Shown here one piece after another: positions 25,101 to 29,204 of a stretch of DNA of 64,000 nt. Under the pieces are notes generated by a model. That model searched no databases. It saw only the letters and a program-made list of their open reading frames with translations, and was not told where the DNA came from. Within the stretch, counting starts at the first letter, position 1. Each line of letters opens with the position of its first letter. The stretch comes from Undaria pinnatifida (Eukaryota; Sar; Phaeophyceae; Laminariales; Alariaceae): contig JABAKD010000024.1 of the NCBI GenBank assembly GCA_012845835.1, forward strand, positions 7,467,103 to 7,531,102. The letters run 5' to 3'. The position numbers and the translations under genes are program-made.

Positions 25101-27780
25101 TGTAGACAAAAATAAGAGTATTGAAAGGCAAGAGTGGCAGTTCCGACGATTTTGGGTCAGCGAGCCCCGTCGTCCGGAAACGAATTTCAGGGGGGAAACG
25201 CAACCAGAACCAGGTACATGTTTTGGTAGCGCGCATCGGACCCCCTCGTTCGAGAAGAATGCCTTTGGAGTCCACCTCGTATATGTGTTAACATATTGTA
25301 AAGCCAACGGGTGTACTCTTTGACGACGTCTTTGCCATGCTGTTCGAGCGTCCCAATAAGGGAACTACTGTAGTTGTTCTAGTGGGTCGTTTTGGGCTAG
25401 AGAAACCCTTTTGAGAGTTGATAATATCTCCATTATATTGATAGTAATGCGACCAAAAACACGACGAGTGCGATATTTTCTAGTGTATACGAGTAGCGTG
25501 AATGCACAGCAGTATGGGTAGGATCACATGCTGCGCCTGTCCCGTACGAGTCTTTGCAATGTTATTGTTCCTATTTCAATTTTATTTGCCGCCAACCAAC
25601 AGATTGGTCAATGCCGTAATCGCTAATTTTCGTCGTCGATTTTTTCCCTCTGAGTTCAATTTTGGTCGTAGAGGGTTAAGGTTGGGGTTAGAGCGGGGTT
25701 AGCCCTGTAACGGGAACCCTACCCACACATTGTTGGAGGGCGTATGCTCGTGGCCTTCTGTAGTCCTAGAGCATATGAGCCGCGTGCTACGACAGAGGTG
25801 CACCACTCTTTTTTCTGAGGTTCCTCAATTCGGGAGCTCAAGACATCTCCCAATAACTGATCTGGCAAAAAACAAAGCAGCTACCGGATGGAAAGTCCTA
25901 TGGCCTAGATAGACAACGATAATCATGAAAAAAAAATTGGCTAGTTCCGACGAAATTGGGTCAAGGAGCCGCATCATTCAGAAAACATTTCAGACAAAAA
26001 ATGATACCTCTTATCGTAGCACGCGTGATGAGCGCCGGTGTGCAGTGCAGCCGTATGTTAATGCTGTATTCAAGGTGTTTACGTTTCGGCGCCGTCTACG
26101 ACGCGCTTTCAAGCGCCCCCAACAAGTGGGATTTTTTTTTATCGCAGTCGCTATATCGGGCGGTTTGCGTTGTGATGTTAGGGTAGGGTTTGCTACAGCG
26201 TTCGCTGTATCTGTTGGGCCGCTTGGGGTAAGGTTGGGATTTCGACGCATGCTACGATACAGAGGTGCACTACTTTTTTTTTCTAATACTACCCCTCAAT
26301 TTGGGAGCTTAAGACACTCTCCCAAAAAACTGATTTGGAGAAAAATCAAGACTGCTACCGGATGCAAAATACCATGGTCTAGGTACACGCCGAGAGTCAT
26401 GAAAAACACATCTGGACGAAATTCCGACGATTTTGGGTTGAGGAGCCCCGTACATTCAGAAACCATTTCAGCCAAAAAAAGGTATACCTCCATCGCAGCA
26501 CGTGCCAGATCCGATGTGTGGAAGGTTGACAAGACCGACTCAGACACGTGCTACACGAGATGCGTGCTAGGATAGAGGTGCACCAGTTTTTTTCTGAAGT
26601 GCTCCTCAATTTAGGATCTTAAGACATGTCCTTCTTAACCGAAAAACTGTTTTGAGAGAAAAAAAATAAACTGCCTTGTACCGGATGAAAAATCCCATAG
26701 CCTAGGTACACGGCGATAATCATGCAATGAAAATGGCCTATTATTTATTGTTTTCGGACGATTTTGGGATAAGGAGCGCCATCATTCAGAAACCATTTTC
26801 GCCAAACAAAGGTATACCTCTATCGTAGCGCGCGTCTTTTGGTAGGCTGTATCCCTAACCCTAAATCCAACCCTACCGTGTTCGAGAGTACATCAGTCCT
26901 CGGGCTTCTGGCTTGTTTGATGCTACCGTAGTCGCCGTGTTGAGCTTTTTGGGGTGAAACCATGCTGAATCGAGAGCACATGTCGTCGGAACTTCTGTGG
27001 TGCTACGGTTTATCAGTGCTGGCAACACGGCTGCACGTGTAGGCAGGGCGTCGCATTTGTCGCATGCGACTTGCTTCGTTTAGCGGACGTTTCCGTCAGT
27101 TTTCTTCTTCCCCCCCCGGCCCGTTTCGCCTGCTCTTTTTAACGCTTGCACCCAGGCGCTGGCGCGACTATCCGTCCTTGAACGCGTGGCTGAGAGACGT
27201 GTACCAGCTTCCGGGGGTGGCGGAAACCATCGACATTGACGGATGTCGGAAATCGTACTTCGCGCAACTCTTGTGAGTGACGCGTCGTACGATAGAGTTA
27301 GCGTTTTTTGGCAAAATAATTTCGGAATGAAAAGGCCCCTTGACCCCTTTAAAGCCCCCGAATCCATCCCTATAATAATTCCAAGTAATTTGTCGAAAAA
27401 AACAGGTTTTCCAGCTGTAGAGGCCGCGTTAACCCAAAATTGTCGGAATGTCGTTCCGGCTTTGCGAAATGATTTTTTTTGTATACCTGGGCAGCGAGTT
27501 TGTTGGTCGAACTGCAGTTTGGGTTTGCTCAAAATCGGTTTTTTGGTGAGTTATGGAGCTCCTCGTGTGAGGAGCTCTAGGAAAGAAGTGGTGCATCGAT
27601 ACCCGGTAGCATGTGTCGAGTCGTAGAGCATGTTTTTGTTGGTGGTGGTGGTGGTGGTGGTGTTGGTGTTGGTGTTGGTGTTGGTGTTGTTGGTCTTGGT
27701 CTTAGTCTTGGTCTTGGTCTTGGTCTTGGTCTTGGTCTTGGTCGTGGTCGTGGTCGTGGTCTTGGTCTTGGTGCTGGTGC

Positions 27781-27830
<50 letters not shown>

Positions 27831-27921
27831 TTGTTGTTGTTGCTGTTGCTGTTGCTGTTGTTGTTGCTGTTGTTGTTGTTGTTGTTGTTGCTGTTGCTGT
27901 TGATGTTGTTGCTGTTGCTGT

Positions 27922-27956
<35 letters not shown>

Positions 27957-29202
27957 ATTGTGATAGCGATGTTGTTGTTTTCTCGTTTTATACGGGGTAT
28001 GTTCCACACTAGCTGTAATATTCGCTCCCGAAATATCCTTGTTTCCCTGAAATTTGGGCTGAGTTTCTCCTGGGGCTGCTTGTTGTGGGGAGGACTCTAG
28101 TGTATTCCACTGGCACGACCTCTCCTGCAGCTGCCCTTTTGCTGTACGTCGCGCCATGGTCGCTGTGAACAGCCCTCGCACGGGATTATGGCCTGGGCTA
28201 CCAAAGGGTGTTCTTGACACTGACTTTAGCATAACCGTTTTCGAATTTCTCGTTTTCCCGTGATTGTTCTTTTGGGCTCTTTTTCATGGGAGGGCCTGTG
28301 TGTATTCCACTAACAGAGCCTGTTCTGCCTCTTCCCTGTTGCTTTCGAGAGGGTTGGTGGTATGTTTTCAGTGACACCATCTTAAACTTCGAAAAGAACA
28401 TTGACGAGCGTCGGGAATGCTGAACCCTCTGGCAGATGAAAGTGAAGGCATGTACCAGGGGGAGAAAGGGACTGTCGAGGTTACTTGTGCTCGTAGCAAA
28501 GTCTGATGCGTGTGGTTTGTGTAACTGCTAATATTTTGCGGAGATTGCGGTGGGTTTTATGTTATCCCGAAACGGTATACATGCGTAGATAAATCTCCGG
28601 GATGCCTATTCGGGTCCTGGGACGAGGGAGAAGATGACACCCTCTCTCTCAATCCTTACGGCACCTGTGACCACGGCTTATCCAGAAGTTGGAAAATGAA
28701 GGTGATGAATAAACAAGCAAATAAATCCTGGCGTGTTTCCCTCCCGGTGCCTTTTTGCGTCACGGCGCGCCATGATTGTTGTGGGCAGTTCCCTCAATCC
28801 AAGGGGGGTCGTGTGGTGTTTGGGTCCTACAGCGACTGACTGTTAGCTCAGTGGCTAAGGGTATACGTACTATCTCTTGATACAAAAAAAAAAACAGAAT
28901 CTGGGGTTGAGCACAATGTCTCCTGCCTATTCCCCATTGCTTATGAAAGGGTCAGTTGTGTATTCCACTCACACGATGGCTCTTGCCCCCCCCCCCCCCC
29001 TCCCCTTGCCTTCTTGCTGTACGGTGCCATGTTCGCTGCGGACAGCCCTCTCAACCCAGGCGGGATCGTACCTATAGGTCCTACAGCGGAAGACTTGGGC
29101 CTGAGCGATCCCGCAGGGAGGGGACCGCAAGACCCTTCCGAGGTGTTCTGGAGCAAGGAAACGGCACCGGTTGCACCGGCACACTTTGGCCATGACGGTT
29201 AG
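3879..29202 (+). CDS. Glutathionyl-hydroquinone reductase (Xi-class GST, ECM4/YqjG family), nine exons
   Basis: The family reduces glutathionyl-hydroquinones with glutathione, releasing hydroquinone and GSSG. Proposed join: 3879-4153, 11200-11366, 13952-14069, 17629-17688, 18514-18652, 20324-20380, 23975-24135, 27156-27272, 29046-29202. This is 1,251 nt (416 residues plus stop), and all eight junctions keep phase. Family landmarks occur in order: FPVEAGRYHVYV, the active-site CPWCHR (first Cys expected catalytic), YMDD, GWAF, PVVVDRK, TNES, then SQIVRML, INNGVYRAGFAT, FLVGDRFTEADLRL, VRFDAVYATLFKC, DYPSLNAWLRDVYQLPGVAET and NPGGIVPIGP. The length matches the family core of about 320 residues plus an N-terminal extension of about 90 residues. 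Odd features are a duplicated exon 5, a likely GC donor, and decayed exon copies in several introns. No ECM4 gene symbol is given because orthology within the family was not tested. Confidence 0.87.
4361..4379 (+). repeat. C19 homopolymer
   Basis: Nineteen consecutive cytosines followed by GCCCGCCCGGCC, inside intron 1. No gene meaning is evident. Confidence 0.95.
4503..4837. mobile_element. hAT-like non-autonomous DNA transposon with 8-bp TSD
   Basis: The element begins TAGAGCTGTGAATCGGCA and ends with its near-perfect reverse complement TGCCGACTCACAGCTCTA. It is flanked on both sides by CCGCTGTG (4495-4502 and 4838-4845), an exact 8-bp target-site duplication. TIRs starting TAGAG with 8-bp duplications are typical of the hAT superfamily. 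An internal inverted repeat (AAGTCGGCAAGTC, centre near 4,600) can form a long hairpin. There is no coding capacity. A related, more diverged copy is at about 7,375-7,680. Confidence 0.85.
4838..4956 (+). repeat. Short tandem repeat of about 60 bp
   Basis: GGCTACGGTATACCATGTGG and close variants recur three times with CTCTGCTGTGGCTACCGG between them. It begins at the target duplication of the neighbouring hAT element. Confidence 0.6.
5280..5428 (+). repeat. Family B dispersed repeat, copy 1
   Basis: The core is CCCTTAACCCCTTTAGAGCC, then ATACTAATTCCAAGT, then AACGGGTTTCCAG and TGTAGAGGC. The same string of blocks occurs at 23,705-23,812, 27,325-27,428 and, inverted, 47,605-47,708. It is probably a MITE; terminal repeats are not resolved. 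Confidence 0.7.
5895..6175 (+). repeat. Family D dispersed repeat with palindrome, copy 1
   Basis: GGGGTCACTCGCGCGAG lies about 50 bases from the left end and a CACTCGTGCGGGTGG block near the right end, with GGTAGCGAA and a G-rich tail. Diverged copies occur at 34,865-35,165 and 62,105-62,325. Probably a non-autonomous DNA element with subterminal palindromes. Confidence 0.6.
6176..7064. other. Intron 1 stretch without recognised features
   Basis: No coding pattern, RNA gene or repeat from the other families was recognised here. Short open frames on both strands lack splice support. Confidence 0.5.
7065..7275 (+). repeat. Tandem repeat of about 93 bp, 2.3 copies
   Basis: Units begin at CAGTACGAGCATCATCATTG (about 7,074), GCAGTACGAGTATCATCATT (about 7,161) and a partial GCAATACGAATATGATCAT (about 7,257), each followed by GGACCCAT-type and ACCAGKAAGGCGGTA blocks. 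Confidence 0.7.
7375..7685. mobile_element. Second copy of the hAT-like element
   Basis: It aligns with 4,503-4,837 through AATCGGCAGTTGCCGTTA, the hairpin arms AAGTCGGTAAGTCGGCTGG and CCAGCCGACTTGCCGACTT, the AAACGACTA block and GTCGTGCCGATTAACGA. The 5' terminus has diverged and no target duplication is recognisable. Confidence 0.75.
8202..8415. mobile_element. Tc1/mariner or pogo-type MITE remnant
   Basis: The segment is bounded by TA-CAG and CTG-TA. Inside are several CTATAGNGGGA-type motifs in both orientations (for example CACTATAGAGGGAAA and GCTATGGAGGGAA), the same motif as in the better preserved element at 50,784-51,003. The outer terminal repeats are weak. Confidence 0.55.
8570..9800. 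repeat. Diverged repeat copies with CAGGAATCGTGA motifs
   Basis: CAGGAATCGTGACA, GCGTGACCTTTTC, TTTTGAAATGTTCC and GATGCCAGGATTCCTGACAAGC at about 8,575-8,705 recur as similar blocks at about 9,570-9,620 and 9,660-9,790. The middle (8,710-9,560) holds no supported gene. An open frame on the minus strand at 9,152-9,334 looks protein-like but has no splice or homology support. Confidence 0.55.
9355..9381. repeat. Perfect 13-bp palindrome
   Basis: ATCTGCTTGAGAA is followed, after one A, by its exact reverse complement. It is isolated; no terminator or operator context is evident in this intron. Confidence 0.9.
9850..10130 (+). repeat. Tandem pair, about 175 bp apart
   Basis: TTTCGGTACCTTGGCGCTTGC with GAGGTGGTCTGGTG at 9,870-9,920 is repeated as TTTCGGCATCTTGGAACTTGC with AAGGTGGTCTGGTC at 10,040-10,095. 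Confidence 0.6.
10515..10580 (+). repeat. Dispersed repeat shared with 36.48-36.53 kb
   Basis: GGTCACTAAGCAAGCTC, then a pyrimidine run and TCCCCACCACGGT. The same blocks occur at 36,482-36,525. The element is not identified. Confidence 0.6.
10705..10793 (-). mobile_element. tRNA-derived SINE-like element, minus strand
   Basis: On the minus strand it reads GGCCGCCCCGGACG, then TCTAGTGGTTAACC (A-box-like) and GGGGTTTAAATCTC (B-box-like) at normal tRNA spacing. The acceptor stem is only partly paired. Related to the element at 1,920-1,998. Confidence 0.5.
10880..11132 (+). mobile_element. Family A MITE, 5'-truncated
   Basis: It carries the family A interior (GGTTTTGGGGTTAAGGAGC, GTCATTCA, GCCAAAAAG, GGTATACC) and the right terminal repeat ACCTCTATTGTACCACGCGT. 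The left terminal repeat is missing. Its right end is 67 bases before exon 2. Confidence 0.7.
11200..11366 (+). CDS. Reductase exon 2: active-site exon
   Basis: Acceptor CACCAG ends at 11199 and donor GTGAGT starts at 11367. The exon encodes PNYGFRGWIGRGIF, then VEAGRYHVYVGNTCPWCHR and the start of the thioredoxin-like fold up to FSYMDD. CPWCHR is the glutathione-binding, catalytic motif of the family, here with a second Cys (most homologues have CPWA-H/S-R). It enters with one base of a split codon and leaves with one base, A, which joins AT of exon 3 to give Asn. Confidence 0.92.
11375..11440 (+). repeat. Degenerate telomere-like array
   Basis: CCCTAACCCTAACCCCGACCCTAGACTAACTCTAACTC-type repeats, variants of the CCCTAA hexamer, begin nine bases after the exon 2 donor. 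Similar short arrays lie at 11,590-11,670, 13,870-13,915, 23,925-23,960, 42,830-42,870, 43,125-43,160 and 54,960-55,018. Confidence 0.75.
11499..11570 (+). pseudogene. Exon 2 echo (decayed copy of the 3' end of exon 2)
   Basis: CTGGTTCCAGGCGGAACC, then CATGGATGGCAGTGAGC, aligns with the last 50 bases of exon 2 and its donor. In the matching frame it reads LVPGGTISCMDG against LAPGVTFSYMDD, and the GTGAG donor is retained. There is no acceptor and the 5' part is unrecognisable. Confidence 0.75.
11944..12225 (+). repeat. 35-bp satellite
   Basis: About seven copies of GCACGAACCCTCATAACC-CAAGGGGTTAACCTCTT, some truncated, in intron 2. Confidence 0.95.
12252..12513 (-). mobile_element. Family A MITE, inverted
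   Basis: Starts GACGCGTGCTACGG and ends GGTGCACCTCCATCC-GGCATGTGTC. The interior, reversed, has AATGACGGGGCTCC, CCAAAATTGTTGG and CGGTTTGTGGGTGG. The stretch to about 12,730 looks like a further degraded copy. Confidence 0.8.
12962..13261 (-). mobile_element. Family A MITE, inverted and diverged
   Basis: GACGTATGCTACGATATCGG at the left end and GTGCACCTCCACCGTACTAG near the right end, with CTCCTTAACCC and GGGGTGGGGTATACC inside. Confidence 0.7.
13570..13870 (+). repeat. Family C dispersed repeat, copy 1
   Basis: Ordered blocks: ATCGGATTTCGAGCCATCCCACAG, AAAACGGTATACC, GGTTGAGCTCCTCAAG, TTTGTTTTAGGACT, CTTCGGGTGGGATATTGAGCTAG, CTCATGTTAGGAGC and TTCTTAGAATCT-type ends. Copies: 16,990-17,240 inverted, a fragment at 21,150-21,260 inverted and one at 34,120-34,215. 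It shares the AAAAAGGTATACC block with family A. Confidence 0.65.
13952..14069 (+). CDS. Reductase exon 3
   Basis: Acceptor TGACAG ends at 13951 and donor GTGAGC starts at 14070. It encodes (N)PDKASRGGWAF, then TPEEPDPVFGCNDLREVYEK and CSPGFKG. This matches the family segment between the thioredoxin-like fold's active-site helix and its central strand (GWxF, PDP, LRExY). Entry phase 1 and exit phase 2 agree with the neighbours. Confidence 0.92.
14280..15020. other. Intron 3 stretch with weak internal repeats
   Basis: CGTGCGAGTTAAGCTGGAAAGTAA (about 14,655) and CGTGCGAGTTGAGCTGAAAATAA (about 14,790) form a diverged tandem pair of about 135 bp. No gene is recognised. Confidence 0.5.
15025..15120 (-). 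mobile_element. Family A MITE fragment
   Basis: GTCTGCTACGATATAGGTAG followed by GACTCCTTAACCCAG and ATCGCTGGAAAAATAAATC match the family A terminal and subterminal blocks in inverted orientation. The rest is missing, cut off at the long-inverted-repeat element that follows. Confidence 0.6.
15122..16935. mobile_element. Long-inverted-repeat (foldback) element
   Basis: Two arms of about 350 bp, 15,122-15,470 and 16,572-16,935, are reverse complements with high identity. Both outer ends carry CAGAAAGCGGTATACCGCCA, itself containing the palindrome GCGGTATACCGC. The 1.1-kb core is not repeated and has no recognisable transposase. Each arm keeps a matching open frame (for example MTLCPWLRFGRKLK on the plus strand of the right arm and the minus strand of the left). 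A non-autonomous foldback or MULE-type element is the best guess. No clean target duplication was found. Confidence 0.85.
16990..17240 (-). repeat. Family C dispersed repeat, copy 2 (inverted)
   Basis: ATGAGCTCAATATCTCACTCGAAAC, GGAGCTCAACCGG, GGTATACCTTTTTTTTGGC and GTACTGTGGGATG are the reverse complement of the blocks of copy 1. The left end begins just outside the long-inverted-repeat element. Confidence 0.65.
17241..17366 (-). mobile_element. Family A MITE, inverted, partial
   Basis: TTTTTGGGTGGGGTCTAAAG and GTGTGCCTCTATCGTACC-ACGCGTC match the right half of inverted family A. The left half is replaced by or merged with family C. Confidence 0.6.
17434..17537 (+). repeat. 36-bp tandem repeat, three copies
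   Basis: Each copy reads CAGTCTTATAAGCATCAGCC followed by a pyrimidine run. Each brings a polypyrimidine tract ending in TTACAG or TTGCAG, a splice-acceptor-like signal, about 100-200 bases before exon 4. Confidence 0.8.
17629..17688 (+). CDS. Reductase exon 4
   Basis: Sixty bases encode (R)CTAPVVVDRKAKKVVTNES. This matches the family's TVPVLWD-K-G-IVNNES block, the conserved Pro and glutathione-contacting Glu-Ser of the thioredoxin-like fold. Acceptor TTTAAG ends at 17628 and donor GTAACG starts at 17689. The exon is small and its acceptor is not strong, but phase 2 in and phase 2 out fit exons 3 and 5. Confidence 0.9.
17956..17999 (+). pseudogene. Exon 5 echo 1
   Basis: After ACAG, the frame reads (S)HVVRTLNGVGVAK against SQIVRMLNGVSFSK of exon 5A. 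The upstream flank (GGCCGGCCAACAC, then CATACAGCC-type) also matches the flank of exon 5A. It breaks off into the CGATAT repeat, so there is no 3' half and no donor. Confidence 0.8.
17997..18170 (+). repeat. CGATAT-rich tandem repeat
   Basis: Imperfect units such as ATTTTCGATACGATATATCGATA and AACGATATGTCGATAT form a simple repeat rich in self-complementary CGATATCG-like motifs. A short CGATAT remnant also follows echo 2. Confidence 0.85.
18281..18333 (+). pseudogene. Exon 5 echo 2
   Basis: After CACAG the frame reads (S)EIVRITIGFSFTK then a stop. SEIVR is the family consensus at this place. One small change turns MLNG into ITIG. As in echo 1, similarity ends at an AAGATGACACGATA-type junction into CGATAT sequence. 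Confidence 0.8.
18514..18652 (+). CDS. Reductase exon 5A
   Basis: Acceptor AACACAG ends at 18513. The exon encodes (S)QIVRMLNGVSFSK, a short Gly-rich linker, VDLCPASLEKEIDAMNEFVY and EK. This matches the family's start of the C-terminal helical domain (SEIIRM, LYP-LR-EIDALNE-VY). The exon ends AAG with a GCGAGA donor at 18653, so intron 5 would be a GC-AG intron. Reading on gives AR and a stop. Phase 2 in and phase 0 out fit exon 6. Confidence 0.8.
18861..19590. other. Intronic stretch between exons 5A and 5B
   Basis: No gene or recognised repeat. It contains an A18 run near 18,951 and some pyrimidine-rich DNA. Confidence 0.5.
19590..19776. mobile_element. GGGTC-repeat MITE, copy 1
   Basis: Starts CAGGGTTTTTGACGGGTCA and ends GACCCGTGAAAAG, with (ACGGGTCGGGTC)-type units and AGGAGGTTTTCAGA spacers inside. 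Related copies: 24,243-24,440, 49,838-50,121 and 53,383-53,670. Subterminal CGGGTC arrays in a TIR element resemble some hAT MITEs; this is inference. The copy ends 12 bases before exon 5B. Confidence 0.7.
19788..20139 (+). CDS. Reductase exon 5B (alternative copy with Gly-rich insert)
   Basis: A second open copy of exon 5. With acceptor TATATAG ending at 19787 it encodes (S)VVRMLNGVGFTKND, then a run of about 80 mostly Gly residues from (GGT)n, then EVELCPASLEGEVDGMNELV and CKK, ending AAG before a GCGAGC donor. It is one residue shorter than exon 5A at the 5' end, where the adjacent MITE seems to have replaced the original acceptor. Entry phase 2 and exit phase 0 equal those of exon 5A, so either copy keeps frame but both together, or neither, shift it. 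It may instead be a non-functional duplicate. Confidence 0.5.
19829..20060 (+). repeat. (GGT)n microsatellite inside exon 5B
   Basis: About 230 bases of GGT with scattered AGT, GAT and GGG variants. On the plus strand in the exon frame it codes for poly-Gly. Confidence 0.97.
20324..20380 (+). CDS. Reductase exon 6 (micro-exon)
   Basis: Fifty-seven bases encode INNGVYRAGFATSQTAYEK, one of the most conserved blocks of the family (helical domain). Acceptor TGTCCAG after a long pyrimidine tract, donor GTGGGC at 20381. Phase 0 on both sides. Confidence 0.95.
20442..20623. mobile_element. Tc1/mariner or pogo-type MITE with TA target duplication
   Basis: Terminal repeats of about 30 bp: CAGTGGGTGCCTCGATTTAA at the left and the reverse complement of CAGTGGGTACCCCGATTTAA at the right, each flanked by TA (20440-20441 and 20624-20625). 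TA duplication and CAGT termini are typical of the Tc1/mariner superfamily. No transposase. Confidence 0.88.
20640..21280. repeat. Intron 6 stretch with a family C fragment
   Basis: Only a family C fragment (21,150-21,260, inverted: TCTAAGAATATTCTGAGCTC, TGAGCTCAATGTCTCGCCCG, TTCGAAGGCATTCG) is recognised; the rest shows nothing identifiable. Confidence 0.5.
21282..22018 (+). repeat. 16-bp satellite
   Basis: About 45 copies of AGTGTAGTCCTAAAGC, with C/T-A/G variants and a 19-bp form containing AGTGTAATAGTCC inserted at intervals, giving a higher-order pattern. Confidence 0.97.
22187..22312 (+). repeat. ATAGATCAT short tandem repeat
   Basis: Units of 9-10 bases (ATAGATCAT, ATAGATCGT) repeated about 10 times. 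Confidence 0.9.
22542..23040 (+). pseudogene. Degenerate Copia-type gag
   Basis: AWDGLVEKYQISTRQRRRIL, then LMQMVMTEGQDPEICINEVN, is the Ty1/Copia gag (UBN2/Retrotran_gag) signature. A stop interrupts FLRD-LVFMGE; then LDIVLEGL, a frameshift, and YNAEADDDFSLDKAV follow, as in the end of the domain. Around 22,900-23,035 a remnant of the basic region (NRVTRNGPSRKAKG) and a broken zinc knuckle (HIMQD) remain. There is no protease, integrase, RT or LTR nearby. It is a truncated, inactive retrotransposon piece inside intron 6. Confidence 0.88.
23221..23375 (+). pseudogene. Exon 7 echo 1 (nearly full length)
   Basis: GCCTGTAAGAACGAGTTCGA onward aligns base by base with exon 7 (GCCTGTAAGGACGTGTTTGA), including GAGGAGAT-CTGT, GTTTCACG, GGATCTCCGTCTT and CCGACGGCTGTAC. 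The acceptor CAG is CAT here, and small indels shift the frame. It lies about 750 bases before the real exon. Confidence 0.85.
23705..23812 (+). repeat. Family B dispersed repeat, copy 2
   Basis: CCTTAACTAACCCCTTTAGA, GCCCTCCCTATACTAATTCC and AAAAACGGGTTCCAG match copy 1. Confidence 0.75.
23975..24135 (+). CDS. Reductase exon 7
   Basis: Acceptor TTGGCAG ends at 23974 and donor GTGAGT starts at 24136. It encodes ACKDVFEGLARCEEILSK, SRFLVGDRFTEADLRLLPTA, VRFDAVYATLFKCSNK (last codon split). This is the GDR-TEAD-RL and VRFD-VY-FKC region of the family's C-terminal domain, which carries the conserved hydroquinone-side Tyr. Phase 0 in, phase 2 out. Confidence 0.95.
24243..24440. mobile_element. 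GGGTC-repeat MITE, copy 2
   Basis: GGCTTTTCACGTGTCAGGTC at the left and CATGACCCGTGAAGAAGTCC at the right frame a GACCCGACCCG minisatellite with TTTCAAACACCTCCTGACCC spacers. Confidence 0.65.
24526..25200 (+). mobile_element. Cluster of three degraded family A MITEs
   Basis: The blocks CCATGG-CT, TTCCGACGA-TTGGG and GAGCCCCGTCGTTC-GGAA recur at 24,535-24,680, 24,830-24,975 and 25,085-25,195, each with the GGTGCACC or CTGATTTGGAGAAAA type left part where preserved. None has two intact ends. Confidence 0.65.
25304..25375 (+). pseudogene. Exon 7 echo 2 (3' end only)
   Basis: GCCAACGGGTGTACTCTTTGACGACGTC-TTTGCCATGC, then TTCGAGCGTCCCAATAAGG, aligns with the last 60 bases of exon 7. It reads GVLFDDVFAMLFERPNK against VRFDAVYATLFKCSNK. 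The donor GT has become GG. Confidence 0.75.
25450..25665 (+). repeat. Family E dispersed repeat, copy 1
   Basis: AATGCGACCAAAAACACGAC through CATGCTGCGC-TGTCCCGTACG and CAATGCCGTAATCGCTAATT to TTTTTCCCTCTGA has an inverted relative at 32,076-32,290, about 70 percent identical by eye. Confidence 0.65.
25779..26027 (+). mobile_element. Family A MITE
   Basis: Left end CGCGTGCTACGACAGAGGTG and right end ACCTCTTATCGTAGCACGCG, with the full set of interior blocks in between. Confidence 0.85.
26056..26150 (+). pseudogene. Exon 7 echo 3 (3' end only)
   Basis: TTTCGGCGCCGTCTACGACG then CCCCAACAAGTGGG aligns with the end of exon 7 plus donor. In frame it reads LRFGAVYDALSSAPNK against VRFDAVYATLFKCSNK. 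GTGGG keeps a donor-like GT. Confidence 0.8.
26244..26506 (+). mobile_element. Family A MITE
   Basis: GACGCATGCTACGATACAGA at the left, GGTATACCTCCATCGCAGCA at the right. Confidence 0.85.
26559..26836 (+). mobile_element. Family A MITE
   Basis: GATGCGTGCTAGGATAGAGG at the left, CCTCTATCGTAGCGCGCGTC at the right. It is one of three tandemly arranged full copies in intron 7 (25.8-26.8 kb). Confidence 0.88.
27156..27272 (+). CDS. Reductase exon 8
   Basis: Acceptor CACCCAG ends at 27155 and donor GTGAGT starts at 27273. It encodes (K)RWRDYPSLNAWLRDVYQ, LPGVAETIDIDGCRKSYFAQ and L, the family's DYPNL-YLRDLYQ-PGVAETV block. Phase 2 in and out. Confidence 0.95.
27279..27617 (-). mobile_element. Family A MITE at the exon 8 donor, with nested family B copy
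   Basis: The left terminal repeat GACGCGTCGTACGATAGAG begins at intron position +7, directly after GTGAGT. The right end is GGTGCATCGATACC-GGTAGCATGTGTC. A family B copy (27,325-27,428: CCCTTGACCCCTTTAAAGCC, ATAATAATTCCAAGTAATTT) sits inside it. Confidence 0.8.
27632..27965 (+). repeat. Compound triplet repeat (GTT/GGT/CTT/GCT)
   Basis: GTTGGT, GGTCTT, GTT and GTTGCT triplets run for about 330 bases. Open frames in all six frames here are artefacts of repetition (poly-Gln, poly-Asn, poly-Thr and so on). Confidence 0.97.
28101..28200 (+). pseudogene. Exon 9 echo 1
   Basis: TGTATTCCACTGGCACGACC, TTTTGCTGTACG, CGCCATGGTCGCTGTGAACAGCCCTC aligns with the intron 8 end and exon 9 start (TTCTTGCTGTACGGTGCCATG and on). 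The acceptor ACAG is retained, but the coding part degrades after CCCTC. Confidence 0.75.
28301..28370 (+). repeat. Partial third copy of the exon 9 upstream flank
   Basis: TGTGTATTCCACTAACAGAGCC and CTTCCCTGTTGC match the flank of exon 9 and its echoes; no exon part is recognisable. Confidence 0.5.
28730..28858 (+). pseudogene. Exon 9 echo 2 (possible alternative last exon)
   Basis: After GGGCAG the sequence reads in the correct phase (F)SLNPRGVVWCLGPTATDC then TAG, against (F)PLNPGGIVPIGPTAED of exon 9. Phase, acceptor and a stop are present, so splicing to it would make a protein about 34 residues shorter. IVPIGP is altered to VVWCLGP, so decay is more likely than use. Confidence 0.6.
28848..28880 (+). 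other. tRNA 5'-half-like A box
   Basis: GTTAGCTCAGTGGCTAAG is a perfect A-box pattern. No matching B box is found within normal distance, so it is a tRNA or SINE fragment at most. It overlaps the end of exon 9 echo 2. Confidence 0.4.
29046..29202 (+). CDS. Reductase exon 9 (last exon)
   Basis: Acceptor GCGGACAG ends at 29045; a C15 run at 28986-29000 lies in its pyrimidine tract. It encodes (F)PLNPGGIVPIGPTAEDLGL and a 31-residue tail rich in Pro and Asp ending HFGHDG and TAG. NP-GIVP-GP is the conserved C-terminal motif of the family. The start ATG-like frame upstream at 29014 is not used in this model because TT from exon 8 plus C gives the expected Phe. Confidence 0.93.
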
Positions 29203-29204
29203 CC

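Noticed and set aside
27551..28232. Open frames of poly-Gln, poly-Asn and poly-Leu at 27.6-28.0 kb
   Set aside because: All six frames stay open because the DNA is a triplet repeat; no conserved sequence flanks them in any frame.
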